Assembly (NCBI RefSeq): GCF_900105905.1
Contig: NZ_FNSV01000005.1
Location: 4,774,001 to 4,838,000 of the forward strand
Reading direction: 5' to 3'
Origin: Rhodococcus koreensis
GTDB lineage: Bacteria; Actinomycetota; Actinomycetes; Mycobacteriales; Mycobacteriaceae
Length of the DNA stretch: 64,000 nucleotides
Part shown: piece after piece, positions 45,525-54,345 of the stretch
Layout of the letters: every line of letters begins with the position of its first letter
Numbering within the stretch: the stretch's first letter is position 1
Notes under the pieces: generated by a model
The model's database searches: none
Seen by the model: the letters and a program-made list of their open reading frames with translations, nothing else
Told to the model about the DNA's origin: nothing
Program-made: the position numbers and the translations under genes

Positions 45525-47702
45525 ATGAGTGGGAATGCCGTCCGTCTGCAGGCGATCAAGGACGTCGAGGCATACGTGCCCCCGGCCGTCAGTTTCGTCG
45601 ACGACGAGAAGCCGGGCGAGATCTTCGGTCAGAACGTGTTCAGCAAGACCGTGATGCAGAAGCGTCTGCCGAAGTCGGTCTACAAGTCCGTCATCGCCAC
45701 GATCGAGAAGGGCAAGCCTCTCGACCCGATGGTTGCCGACGCGGTCGCGTCGGCGATGAAGGACTGGGCACTCGAGAAGGGCGCCACGCACTACGCGCAC
45801 GTCTTCTACCCCCTGACGGGCCTGACCGCGGAGAAGCACGACAGCTTCTTCGACCCGGTCGGTGACGGGTCGGCGCTCGCCGAATTCGCAGGTAAGACGC
45901 TCGTCCAGGGCGAGCCCGACGCGTCGAGCTTCCCCAACGGCGGGCTACGCAACACGTTCGAGGCGCGCGGTTACACCGGGTGGGACGTCACCAGCCCGGC
46001 GTATGTGCTCGAGAACCCGAACGGCAACACCCTGTGCATTCCGACGGTGTTCGTGTCGATGACCGGGGACGCGCTCGACCACAAGACACCGCTGCTGCGG
46101 TCGCAGCAGGCGATGGGTGTCCACGCGGAACGCATCCTGACGCTCTTCGGCCACGACGACGTCGAGAACATCGTCTCGTTCTGTGGACCGGAACAGGAGT
46201 ACTTCCTCGTCGACCGGCACTTCTTCCTCGCCCGGCCGGACCTGCTCAATTCCGGCCGCACCCTGTTCGGCGCCAAGCCGCCCAAGGGCCAGGAGTTCGA
46301 CGACCACTACTTCGGCGCCATCCCGGAGCGCGTTCTCGGCTTCATGATGGACACCGAACGTGAGCTGTTCAAGCTCGGCATTCCGGCGAAGACCAGGCAC
46401 AACGAGGTCGCCCCCGGCCAGTTCGAGATCGCACCGATGTTCGAACGCGGCAACATCGCCGCCGACCACCAGCAACTGCTGATGACGACGCTCAAGACGA
46501 TCGCCAAGAAGCACGGCATGGCCTGCCTGTTCCACGAGAAGCCGTTCGACGGTGTCAACGGGTCCGGCAAGCACGTCAACTTCTCGCTCGGCAATTCCGA
46601 CCTCGGCAGCCTCCTCGTTCCCGGCGACAACCCGCACGACAACGCCCAGTTCCTCGTCTTCTGTGCTGCCGTCATCCGCGGGGTGCACAAGTACGGCGGC
46701 CTGCTCCGCGCCTCCGTCGCGTCGGCGACCAACGATCACCGTCTCGGCGCGAACGAGGCTCCCCCGGCCATCATCTCCGTCTTCCTCGGAGATCAGCTCG
46801 CCGGCGTGTTCGAGCAGATCGCGAAGGGTGCGGCCACCTCGTCGAAGGGGAAGGGCACCATGAAGATCGGTGTCGACACCCTGCCCGTGCTCCCGACCGA
46901 TCCGGGCGACCGCAACCGCACGAGCCCGTTCGCCTTCACCGGCAACCGGTTCGAGTTCCGGGCGCCGGGTTCGATGCAGACCGTCAGCGGACCCATCGTC
47001 ACGATCAACACGATCATGGCCGAGTCGCTCGACTACATCGCGACCGAACTCGAGACCGCGGTCGCGAACGGCACCGACTTCGACACCGCGGTGCAGAACC
47101 TGCTCACCGAGATCATCACCAACCACGGTGACGTCGTGTTCAACGGTGACGGGTACTCGGAGAACTGGCAGAACGAGGCGGCCGCGCGTGGACTGCCGAA
47201 CCTGCGCACGACCCTCGACGCGTTGCCCGAACTGATCACCGAATCGGCGGTCGAACTGTTCGGCAAGTACCAGGTGTTCAACCACCGGGAGATGCACTCT
47301 CGCTACGAGATCGGTCTCGAACAGTACGCGCTGACGATCGGTGTGGAAGCACGGCTGACCCTGGAATTGGGACAGACGTCGATCCTCCCCGCCGCGATTC
47401 GCTACCAGACCGAGTTGGCGCAGAACGTTGCGGCGCTGAAGGCCGCAGGCGTGGACGCGGACCTGTCCGCGCTCGAAGCCGTGTCGGCACTCCTGACAAA
47501 CCTCAGGGTCGCGCTCGCCGAGTTGAAGTCCGCGCTCACCGCTCAGGGTGAATCGGAGGCATTGGCGGAGGCAACGCATGCCAAGGACGCCCTCCTGCCC
47601 GCGATGGCTGCCGTTCGCGCAGCAGCAGACAGCCTCGAGGACATCGTGGCCGACGACCTCTGGCCGCTGCCCACGTACCAGGAGATGCTCTACGTCCTCT
47701 GA
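45525..47702 (+). CDS. glnN: Glutamine synthetase type III
   Basis: A 725-residue enzyme, the size of GSIII rather than GSI (470). It makes glutamine from glutamate, ammonia and ATP. Family stretches: NGGLRNTFEARGYTGWDVTSPAYV, FCGPEQEYFLVDRHFF (metal-site Glu), KTRHNEVAPGQFEIAPMFERGNIAADH, GVNGSGKHVNFSLG, and DRNRTSPFAFTGNRFEFRAPGS. A GAGGGAGAAACAC ribosome site stands before ATG 45525. It has no partner genes. It is an extra synthetase besides the housekeeping GSI and may serve in nitrogen limitation. Confidence 0.95.
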   Translation: MSGNAVRLQAIKDVEAYVPPAVSFVDDEKPGEIFGQNVFSKTVMQKRLPKSVYKSVIATIEKGKPLDPMVADAVASAMKDWALEKGATHYAHVFYPLTGLTAEKHDSFFDPVGDGSALAEFAGKTLVQGEPDASSFPNGGLRNTFEARGYTGWDVTSPAYVLENPNGNTLCIPTVFVSMTGDALDHKTPLLRSQQAMGVHAERILTLFGHDDVENIVSFCGPEQEYFLVDRHFFLARPDLLNSGRTLFGAKPPKGQEFDDHYFGAIPERVLGFMMDTERELFKLGIPAKTRHNEVAPGQFEIAPMFERGNIAADHQQLLMTTLKTIAKKHGMACLFHEKPFDGVNGSGKHVNFSLGNSDLGSLLVPGDNPHDNAQFLVFCAAVIRGVHKYGGLLRASVASATNDHRLGANEAPPAIISVFLGDQLAGVFEQIAKGAATSSKGKGTMKIGVDTLPVLPTDPGDRNRTSPFAFTGNRFEFRAPGSMQTVSGPIVTINTIMAESLDYIATELETAVANGTDFDTAVQNLLTEIITNHGDVVFNGDGYSENWQNEAAARGLPNLRTTLDALPELITESAVELFGKYQVFNHREMHSRYEIGLEQYALTIGVEARLTLELGQTSILPAAIRYQTELAQNVAALKAAGVDADLSALEAVSALLTNLRVALAELKSALTAQGESEALAEATHAKDALLPAMAAVRAAADSLEDIVADDLWPLPTYQEMLYVL

Positions 47703-47733
47703 CGGACTGGAGTAGATCTGCACGTCATCAAGG

Positions 47734-47767
47734 TCCGGAACCTACGGCGGAAGCTGTAGGTTCCGGA
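47734..47767. terminator. Bidirectional hairpin terminator
   Basis: TCCGGAACCTAC pairs perfectly with GTAGGTTCCGGA (10-nt loop) between the convergent glutamine synthetase and phosphotransferase genes. Confidence 0.75.
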
Positions 47768-47808
47768 TCTGTCTGTCGGCTCACACCGCCCGGGTCTCTG
47801 GGTGTCTG

Positions 47809-48909
47809 TCAGTGGCGAGATGCGGCCAAGTCGCCGAGCGCTTCGACGGATTTCCAATCGACCACGGCTGCGCAGTTACGCCGTAGCAGCGCGAGAATCA
47901 GCTGGTTCACCACATCGTTGTCGGGGAGAACCGCGACCGCGGCGAGTGTGACGTAGAGGCCGCTGAGTAGCTGGATCCTGTAGTCGGCCGTCGCCTGCCC
48001 CTCGTCGTATCCGGAGGATTTCTCCGCGAACACGTCGATGTACGTCTTCAGCAATCGTGTTTCGTGTAGTCGGCGTTCGGCGACGTCGACACTGCCCGAC
48101 ATGAAGTACGCGAAGTCGTACATCGGATTGCGCAAGCCGGTGAACTGCCAATCCAGGAGCACGGCCGACACTCCCGCCTCCGACCTCTCGAAGAGAACAT
48201 TGTCGACGCGAGGGTCGCCGTGAGTGAGTGTCAGGTGTTGCTGCGGCAGCCCGTACCAGGTGCGAACGAGTGCGACGGCATCTCGAACGGCGGCGAGGAA
48301 GTCCGGCGGGAGGTCCCCGGCGAAGCGAGTCAGCGCGGCCGCGGCCCCGCGTTCCGCCGCATCGCACCAGTAGTCGGAGACCTCGGACATGCGCACCAAC
48401 CACGCTGGCGCTGCCTCGTCTGTCAGTGGGAAGAAGCTGGAGTGCAGGCGAGCGAGTTCCGCGACAAGGGATTCCGCCTCGGCCACACCACACCCCGCGG
48501 CTTGATTGCCGGGCGTCGTCGTTGCCGTCAAGTCCTCCAGGACGAGGTTGATGTTCGTCTCGTCGCCGGCCACCCAGAAGCACCGCGGAATCCGGCAAGC
48601 CTGTCGGCCACCGACTTCCCGGTAAGCGCCGATTTCGCGGTGGTATGCACCGCTCCGCAGTCCGTGCGCGTGCGCACCCGGTGCGCTCGGACGAAACTTC
48701 ACCACGACCGCGGCGGGGGAACCCGATTCGGCTCGTGCGTACTCGATGCCGATTCGTACGGTGTCGCTCACGTTGCCTGCGCCGATCGGCTGCGCCGAGA
48801 TCGACGCGACCTCGACCCCAGTGTGGCCTGCCTGCCGTAGCACGGACTGCACCCATGCGGTGTCGATCTCGGTGGCGACGTCGAGCACTCTGGGAGTCGG
48901 GTGATTCAT
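47809..48909 (-). CDS. Aminoglycoside-phosphotransferase-fold kinase (first APH)
   Basis: Kinase-like protein of 366 residues. Catalytic loop LTLTHGDPRVDNVLF (His-Gly-Asp...Asn) and the metal-binding Asp in VSAVLLDWQFTGLRNPMYDFAYF are intact; the N-lobe has AAVVVKFRPS and NLVLEDL. The family phosphorylates hydroxyls of small molecules; in catabolic clusters it often acts on alcohols. ATG 48909 overlaps the SnoaL-like gene's stop by ATGA. It is the last gene of the five-gene operon beginning with the PEP-utilizing protein at 53198, and paralogous to the second APH at 50333. Confidence 0.88.
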   Translation of the reverse strand: MNHPTPRVLDVATEIDTAWVQSVLRQAGHTGVEVASISAQPIGAGNVSDTVRIGIEYARAESGSPAAVVVKFRPSAPGAHAHGLRSGAYHREIGAYREVGGRQACRIPRCFWVAGDETNINLVLEDLTATTTPGNQAAGCGVAEAESLVAELARLHSSFFPLTDEAAPAWLVRMSEVSDYWCDAAERGAAAALTRFAGDLPPDFLAAVRDAVALVRTWYGLPQQHLTLTHGDPRVDNVLFERSEAGVSAVLLDWQFTGLRNPMYDFAYFMSGSVDVAERRLHETRLLKTYIDVFAEKSSGYDEGQATADYRIQLLSGLYVTLAAVAVLPDNDVVNQLILALLRRNCAAVVDWKSVEALGDLAASRH

Positions 48910-49259
48910 GACCAGGACCCTTCGAAGTAGTTGGAGTTCCACACATCCGTGATGAGTCCCGCGGTCGCTTTGAAGACCTCGATTCCGCAGAGCCGCTCTC
49001 CGGTGGACAGGCGGATCGCGTTCCACGTCAGCGTCGCGAATTCCTCGTTGCCGGAGAGGTTGGTCACCTCAAATGTCGGCTGGTTCGACGCCAGGTCGGC
49101 ACGAATGCGCTCGATTTGCTGATTCCGGCTGAGCGCGACGGTGTTACCCGCTTCGTGTCGAATGACCGGGTCTCCGCAGATTTCGTGGATGAGCTCGACC
49201 CGTTGCTTGTTGTAGATCTCGAACACATACTGTTCGACGAGTTCGACGGGGGTTCTCAC
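48906..49259 (-). CDS. SnoaL/NTF2-like protein
   Basis: Cone-fold protein of 117 residues: VRTPVELVEQYVFEIYNKQRVELIHEICGDPVIRHEAG, RNQQIERIRADLASNQPTFEVTNLSGNEEFATLTWNAIRL, GIEVFKATAGLITDVWNSNYFEGSW. The pocket-forming His/Asp residues could support an isomerase, cyclase or dehydratase role, as in SnoaL or ketosteroid isomerases. GTG 49259 overlaps the previous stop by GTGA and its end overlaps the next start by ATGA, so it is tightly coupled inside the operon. Confidence 0.85.
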   Translation of the reverse strand: MRTPVELVEQYVFEIYNKQRVELIHEICGDPVIRHEAGNTVALSRNQQIERIRADLASNQPTFEVTNLSGNEEFATLTWNAIRLSTGERLCGIEVFKATAGLITDVWNSNYFEGSWS

Positions 49260-50293
49260 CGGAGACTCCTGTACGTCTCGACGACCGGCTCGAGTTCTGC
49301 CGGGGTCGAGCAGTGCAGGATGACACCGTCGACACCGAGATCGAGTTGGGCGGAGACCTTCTTCGCGCAGGCCTCGGCTGATCCTGTGGCGGCTGCGTCG
49401 AGCCACTCGGCGGGCAGCACTGTGCCGATGTGCTCGATCTCGGACGGGGTCGCCACCGCATCGCACCAGCCGTTCAATCCGGCGACCACCGGATCTTCTC
49501 GGAACCGCTGGAGCGCGTTGGGGTCCCAGTTGTTCGTCTTCACCATCAGGTCTCCGTACACCTGCAGGTAGGTGGCGAGTCTAGCCACGGTCTTCTTCAG
49601 TTGCAGTTCGACGGGCAGGTGATCGGGAACCGTTGCGTAGCAGGACCACACCTTGACCGCTGCGGGATCACGACCGGCCTTCTCCGCGGCGGTGCGGACC
49701 GCGTTCACACACCGCACGACAGTGTCGTCCGAGAAGTACGTGTGGAGAACGACGACGTCAGCGGCTCGCCCGGCCAGGGCCAGGGTCGCAGGCCCGAATG
49801 CGGTCAGCCCGATCGGAATGTTCTCGTCGAATGTCGGGTCGAGGCGCAGCGCCGGATAGTTTCCGGCCGGGCCGCTATGGCCCTCGACGGTCTCTCCCTT
49901 CCACAATCGGCGCATCAGACCGATGAAATCCTCCAGTTGCGCGGTGGTGACCGGCGGGAGGCCGAAGGCTTTCAGTTGCGGTGCCAGCCCACGACCGAGG
50001 CCGAGGACGAAGCGGCCGTTCGTCAGCCGGTGCATCGTCGTCGCCCATGCTGCTGTCACCATCGGGTGGCGGGTGTTGTGGTTGGTCGCAGCAGTGGCGA
50101 TGTTCAGGCGTTCGGTCACCGCACCGGCCGCGCCCGTCAACGACCCGAGTTCCTTGACGTTGAACCGTTCGGAAAAGAACGCGGTGCCCAGGCCGAGGCG
50201 CTCGGCCAGTGCCAGTTCGCCGTACATCTCTCGGGGAGACTCGACGTGTCCGCCGAGTGCGTAGAAGCCCAGTTCAGGCATCGAATCGTTCAC
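49256..50293 (-). CDS. Luciferase-like (LLM class) oxidoreductase, probably F420-dependent
   Basis: TIM-barrel flavin/F420 enzyme of 345 residues: ELALAERLGLGTAFFSERFNVKELGSLTGAAGAVTERLNIATAATNHNTRHPMVTAAWATTMHRLTNGRFVLGLGRG and SPGxx-like ending DLGVDGVILHCSTPAELEPVVETYRSL. Actinobacterial members commonly use F420 to oxidise alcohols or reduce double bonds. GTG 50293 (or ATG 50281) starts it. It lies between two APH kinases in the operon. Confidence 0.87.
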   Translation of the reverse strand: MNDSMPELGFYALGGHVESPREMYGELALAERLGLGTAFFSERFNVKELGSLTGAAGAVTERLNIATAATNHNTRHPMVTAAWATTMHRLTNGRFVLGLGRGLAPQLKAFGLPPVTTAQLEDFIGLMRRLWKGETVEGHSGPAGNYPALRLDPTFDENIPIGLTAFGPATLALAGRAADVVVLHTYFSDDTVVRCVNAVRTAAEKAGRDPAAVKVWSCYATVPDHLPVELQLKKTVARLATYLQVYGDLMVKTNNWDPNALQRFREDPVVAGLNGWCDAVATPSEIEHIGTVLPAEWLDAAATGSAEACAKKVSAQLDLGVDGVILHCSTPAELEPVVETYRSLR

Positions 50294-50332
50294 TGAGTGT
50301 GCCTTTCGTGAGAACCGCAGTCGGGCGCCGAC

Positions 50333-51427
50333 CTACCCACGGTTCACCGCGGCGAGTGGGTGGATCCCGATGTGGCGGGCGCCGTCGCGGTCCCGTGCAT
50401 GTGTCAGGGAATTGGTGACCATGGACAGAAACAGGTCGTCACCGCGCTCCGTTCGTTCCACCAGCATCGCAGCCGCAACCCCGATGATGAAGTTGTGGAA
50501 GGTCGCGCACGCATAGTCCTGGACGAGACGTTCGAACGGATAGCCTTCGACCCCGAGGTCGACGAGTTCCGAGTGGTAGTGGAGGAGTAGTTCGTCCTCG
50601 TTCGCTCGACGTGTCGCGGCGTCCAGCGCGCCACCGATGAAGTAGGCGACGTCGACGACTCCCGGTGCGTACACCACTGTTTGCCAGTCCAGTACAACGA
50701 GCGGTACTTCTCCGCCGTGCGCGTCGAACAGAACGTTGTCGGGTCGGTAGTCTCCGTGCTGGACGGTGTAGGGCATCCTCTCCAGCGCCTGGTAGTACCC
50801 GGCGATGTTGTCGACGAATTCCTGCCCCAGTGCGATGTCGGCCTCGCTGAGCCGGCCGGCGTAGCGCTGACGGAATCCGTCGTACCATTCGGGCATCATC
50901 TCGGCGAATCGCTGCCAGTAGCTCGACGAGATGTCCATCCACGGGTTGCCCCTGAGTTCTTCGGAACCCCAGTAAGGCGCGTGGATCCGCGCGGCTTGTT
51001 CGACGGCGAGCCGCGTTTCGGCCACCGTGCAGCCGGTCAGCTGGTTTCCGGGACGTGCGGGAGTGAGATCCTCCAGGATGAGAACGAATTCGGTATTGTT
51101 CGAATCGATTTCGGCGTGGAAACAGGACGGGACGCGGACCTGGAGGTGCGGCGCGATCTCGGTGTAGAAGCCGACCTCACGGGCGTAGTTGAGCTCGCTG
51201 CGTCCGGCGGCGCGGCTCTGCTCGCTGTCGGAGGTCAGTTTCGCGACGAGCGACACGGGGCCGCTGCCAGGGTCGGAGTACGAGATCGTGATCTGATAGC
51301 TGTCGGCGACCAGACCTGTGCCTATCGGTTCGATTGCCGTGTCGGTCACGCGGTTACCGGAGGCGAGTATTCCCTTGTCGCGCAACACTCGATCCAGCCA
51401 GCTCGCGCAAATATCAGCTGCGTGCAA
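50333..51427 (-). CDS. Aminoglycoside-phosphotransferase-fold kinase (second APH)
   Basis: Kinase-like protein of 364 residues, paralogous to that at 47809. The catalytic loop is YTVQHGDYRPDNVLF and the metal Asp is in PLVVLDWQTVVYAPGVVDVAYF; VSLVAKL and FVLILEDLTPA form the N-lobe. The start is TTG 51427, convincingly set by AAGGAG six bases upstream. It begins 31 nt after the PEP-utilizing gene. The substrate hydroxyl is unknown; it is not expected to be a drug given the context. Confidence 0.88.
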   Translation of the reverse strand: MHAADICASWLDRVLRDKGILASGNRVTDTAIEPIGTGLVADSYQITISYSDPGSGPVSLVAKLTSDSEQSRAAGRSELNYAREVGFYTEIAPHLQVRVPSCFHAEIDSNNTEFVLILEDLTPARPGNQLTGCTVAETRLAVEQAARIHAPYWGSEELRGNPWMDISSSYWQRFAEMMPEWYDGFRQRYAGRLSEADIALGQEFVDNIAGYYQALERMPYTVQHGDYRPDNVLFDAHGGEVPLVVLDWQTVVYAPGVVDVAYFIGGALDAATRRANEDELLLHYHSELVDLGVEGYPFERLVQDYACATFHNFIIGVAAAMLVERTERGDDLFLSMVTNSLTHARDRDGARHIGIHPLAAVNRG

Positions 51428-51458
51428 TGTCTTCTCCTTATCGAGGGCCGGTACCGAC

Positions 51459-53198
51459 TCAGATCTCGAGCACCGTCACGACACCTGTCGTGCCGTCGAC
51501 CTCGATGAGTGCTCCGTTCGGGATGCGCTTGGTCGCGTCGGTGGCCGAGACGATGCACGGGATACCGATTTCCCGGCTGACGATCGCGGCGTGCGAGAAC
51601 GGGGCTCCGACGTCGACGACCACCGCGGAGGCGGCGACGAACAGCGGTGTCCAGGACGGGTCGGTGATCGGGGCGATGAGGATCTCTCCGGGCTCGAGCG
51701 CGGAGGGGTCGTCGGGGGTGGTCAGGACCCGGGCGATGCCCCGGGCGGTGCCGGTGCAGCCGGACACGCCGACCACAGACTCGCCCGCGGCCAGCGCAGC
51801 ACCGGCGGCGCCTGCGCGGAGCGACCAACCCTCTAGCGGCGGAACTTCCTCGGACACCACGAACGGCGGCTTGACGTCGAAGAGCGCGATGTAGCTCTTT
51901 TCCCGCTCGCGTACGATGTCGGTGAACGCAGCGGGATCGACGAGGTAGGCATCGAGTTCGTCGGCGAAGAGCATGAAGATCTGCTCCACGCTGTCGAGGG
52001 CTCCCGCCTCGACCCCGCGTCGGCCGAGCTCCCTTGCAGGAAGCCGGATTTCGTGGATCACCATGGCCGCCGTGGTGCGAGCGCGTTCGCGGCCGCGGAG
52101 CCAGAGAGCGGCGGCGGCGAGGGTGGCCTCGAACTGGGCGGAGGTCTCGGGATCCCCGGCGAGGAGCTCACGGACCACCGAAGCGGCGGCCTCGCGTTCC
52201 TCACTTCGGATGGCGCCCTTACCTTCCGGCGCCTCGTCGTCACCGACCCGCCGCATGCGGTCGACGGTGGCCAGCGCCAGTTCCGGTTTGACGCCCCACG
52301 TCTGGGCGCGGATCTCCCATTCCGCCGGGCCGCGGAAGTCCCAGTCCGACAGGAACGCGTCGAGATCGGTGCGGAACGCGGTGACGGCTGGGTCGGTGCT
52401 CGCCGACAGCCGGTCGTAGAGGCCGGGGACGCCCTCGTCGAACACGGCGGCCACCGCCGGATCCTGGGCGGTGCGGCTGAGGGTCCACATCCGCTTGGAG
52501 GGTCCGGTGGAGTCGACGTCACCGATGCCGCCGACCAGGGTGAGTGCGAGCTCGGGCCTGCCGACGGCGGCGGCGATCTGCGCGACGGCCCCCAGCCCGA
52601 CACCCGATTTGAGGCTGGCCTCGATGTGGTGCTGGAACAGCGGCCGCAGGATGTAGTCGAAGGAGGTAATGCGCTCGCGCAACTGCTGATCGGTCAACGC
52701 GGTCATGTCGGGCCGGTCGGCGCGGATCCGCACCACGTCCTGACGGTCGGCGTCGTACTCGGGCAGCCCGGTGGCCCCGATGACTTCTTCGACCAGCCAG
52801 GCGCCGGCGCGCTCGGCGAACTCCGGGTTCTCGTCGAAGTCCCGCTTCTCGCTCTCGTAGCTGGGAATCCCGGGCATGTCACCGAAGTACTGCAGGTCGA
52901 CCGCTTCCGGTGACATCCCCGGCACGCGGACGCCGAACAGCCGCATCAGCGACATGTTGATGTACAGGTAGCTGCCGAAGGCCGGGAGGATGTTGTAGTC
53001 GACCGTGGCGTCGTAGAGGTCGTGGTCCCAGACCTTGCATGCGACGAAGGCGTCCCGCCAGCCCGGTTCGAGATTGTGCTGGAAGCCGGCGGAGGCGTTC
53101 AACGGACTGATCGGGTCGGGGAAGATCTCCCCGACGTTCGCGCGGGAGTACAGGGGAAACACCTTCGACACAGTGTCGTTGATGGGCCACTCAGCCAT
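51459..53198 (-). CDS. PEP-utilizing-enzyme family protein: substrate-type domain plus phospho-histidine domain, no ATP-grasp
   Basis: Protein of 579 residues. The C-terminal swivelling domain carries the phosphorylatable histidine, His536, in GAPFSHAAIVSREIGIPCIV, preceded by GCTGTARGIARVLTTPDDPSALEPGEILIAPITDPSWTPLF. The larger N-terminal part (about 1-450) begins LYSRANVGEIFPDPISPLNAS, resembling the substrate-binding domain of rifampin phosphotransferase. No ATP-grasp and no PEP/pyruvate barrel is present, so it must receive phosphate from another protein, possibly the ATP-grasp protein at 60107. ATG 53198 has GAAGGCATCGC upstream. First gene of the five-gene operon. Confidence 0.85.
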   Translation of the reverse strand: MAEWPINDTVSKVFPLYSRANVGEIFPDPISPLNASAGFQHNLEPGWRDAFVACKVWDHDLYDATVDYNILPAFGSYLYINMSLMRLFGVRVPGMSPEAVDLQYFGDMPGIPSYESEKRDFDENPEFAERAGAWLVEEVIGATGLPEYDADRQDVVRIRADRPDMTALTDQQLRERITSFDYILRPLFQHHIEASLKSGVGLGAVAQIAAAVGRPELALTLVGGIGDVDSTGPSKRMWTLSRTAQDPAVAAVFDEGVPGLYDRLSASTDPAVTAFRTDLDAFLSDWDFRGPAEWEIRAQTWGVKPELALATVDRMRRVGDDEAPEGKGAIRSEEREAAASVVRELLAGDPETSAQFEATLAAAALWLRGRERARTTAAMVIHEIRLPARELGRRGVEAGALDSVEQIFMLFADELDAYLVDPAAFTDIVREREKSYIALFDVKPPFVVSEEVPPLEGWSLRAGAAGAALAAGESVVGVSGCTGTARGIARVLTTPDDPSALEPGEILIAPITDPSWTPLFVAASAVVVDVGAPFSHAAIVSREIGIPCIVSATDATKRIPNGALIEVDGTTGVVTVLEI

Positions 53199-53278
53199 GC
53201 GATGCCTTCTTTCAGACAAATGTTTTGGAGTGCCGGTTTCATTCCGGAACGATGCACGTCGCCTTTCGTGTTAGCGAC

Positions 53279-53312
53279 TGTGAATTCACATTCTTATGTG
53301 AGTGGCGTCACT
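53279..53312. promoter_or_regulatory. CRP-like palindromes upstream of the PEP-utilizing operon
   Basis: A perfect palindrome TGTGAATTCACA (53279-53290) is followed by TGTGA-GTGGCG-TCACT (53297-53312), close to the TGTGA-N6-TCACA consensus of CRP/GlxR-type regulators. They lie 80-115 bp before ATG 53198 in the divergent region shared with surE. Confidence 0.6.
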
Positions 53313-53382
53313 CTGTCAAGACTCCCGGGCCTTGACCGACCTCACGTCTGACGAGTTTCCACGCTTGCCGGTAGACAAAAGT

Positions 53383-53398
53383 GTGAATACTGCGTCAC
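53383..53398. promoter_or_regulatory. GTGA-N8-TCAC dyad upstream of surE
   Basis: GTGA-ATACTGCG-TCAC, flanked by T and A, lies about 70 bp before ATG 53467. The same spacing occurs at 56634-56649 in front of the P450 gene, suggesting one regulator for both. Confidence 0.5.
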
Positions 53399-53466
53399 AA
53401 TCCTTGGATACGAGGTCTGAGCTGGCGTCTGGTTTGTGGAGGTCGGCAGGGAAGGAGAGCGCTCAC

Positions 53467-54252
53467 ATGCGCATTTTGGTCACCAACGACGACGGCATCG
53501 ACGCACCCGGACTGCATGCGGTGGCGACAGCTCTGGCAACCGAGGGGTACGAGATCACCATCGCCGCGCCGCGCGGCGAGTGCAGCGGCAGCGGCTCTTC
53601 GCTGGGCACCCTCGAGCACGGAGCGGAGATCGCCTACACGGAGCGCCGCTTCGAGCACCTGCCGGGAGTCCAGGCGCTCAGCTTCGACGCCCCGCCCGCA
53701 TTTGCGGTGTTCGCGGCGTGCGCGGGGGTGTTCGGCCCTCCGCCGGACCTGGTCGTCAGCGGCATCAATCCCGGCCCGAACACCGGCCGGATGATTCTGA
53801 ATTCGAGTACGGTGGCGGCCGCGCTGACCGCGTCGACCCTCGGCGTCCGCGGTCTCGCCGTCAGCTGCGGGTTTCCGCCGGAGCACCGATTCGACACAGC
53901 CGGCCGCATCGCGGTGTCCGCGGCACAGTGGATGCTCGCCCACAGCGCCCACCGTGCCGTGCTGAACGTCAATGTGCCCGATCTCGACATCAGTGAGGTC
54001 AAGGGTGTGCGAATGGCACCGCTGGCGCCACGCGGACTGCTCGGCTTGACCTTCGACAAGACCCCGGACACGGTGCGGCTGTTGCGATTCGCCAATACCG
54101 AACGCCTCGGCACCGGAACCGACTCCGCTCTCGTGCGTGACGGCTACGTGTCGATCAGCGCCATCTCGGCCGTGGCGGCCAACTCCGAGGGCTCAGGCGT
54201 CGCGGCGCACGTCGAGGCGTGCCTGCCGTTCCCGGTGGCCGCCGAGTCCTAG
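53467..54252 (+). CDS. surE: SurE-family 5'/3'-nucleotidase (phosphatase)
   Basis: Metal-dependent phosphatase of 261 residues. The diagnostic N-terminus MRILVTNDDGIDAPGLHAVATAL supplies the Asp-Asp metal ligands; ITIAAPRGECSGSGSSLG gives the Ser ligand; VVSGINPGPNTGRMILNSSTVAAALTAS gives Asn and further site residues. SurE removes phosphate from nucleotides and other phosphomonoesters. ATG 53467 follows AAGGAG. Housekeeping surE usually sits with pcm/rpoS-type genes; here it is divergent from a PEP-utilizing protein, hinting at a role on a phosphorylated pathway intermediate (inference). Confidence 0.9.
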   Translation: MRILVTNDDGIDAPGLHAVATALATEGYEITIAAPRGECSGSGSSLGTLEHGAEIAYTERRFEHLPGVQALSFDAPPAFAVFAACAGVFGPPPDLVVSGINPGPNTGRMILNSSTVAAALTASTLGVRGLAVSCGFPPEHRFDTAGRIAVSAAQWMLAHSAHRAVLNVNVPDLDISEVKGVRMAPLAPRGLLGLTFDKTPDTVRLLRFANTERLGTGTDSALVRDGYVSISAISAVAANSEGSGVAAHVEACLPFPVAAES

Positions 54253-54290
54253 GCGCAGGATTCCCTGGCGCTGCAACGTATATCGAACAC

Positions 54291-54329
54291 GGAAGGGTCG
54301 GGCCGGTCATCGACCGGCCCGACCCTTCC
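54291..54329. terminator. Very strong bidirectional hairpin
   Basis: An 18-bp perfect stem (54291-54308 with 54312-54329) and a 3-nt loop separate surE from the convergent winged-helix gene. Confidence 0.85.
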
Positions 54330-54345
54330 CGTGTTGTGCGCTTGT

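Noticed and set aside
45945..47723. A 592-codon minus-strand frame opposite glutamine synthetase
   Set aside because: Composition (E/V/R/G-rich) is that of antisense to GC-rich coding DNA; the plus strand carries clear GSIII motifs.
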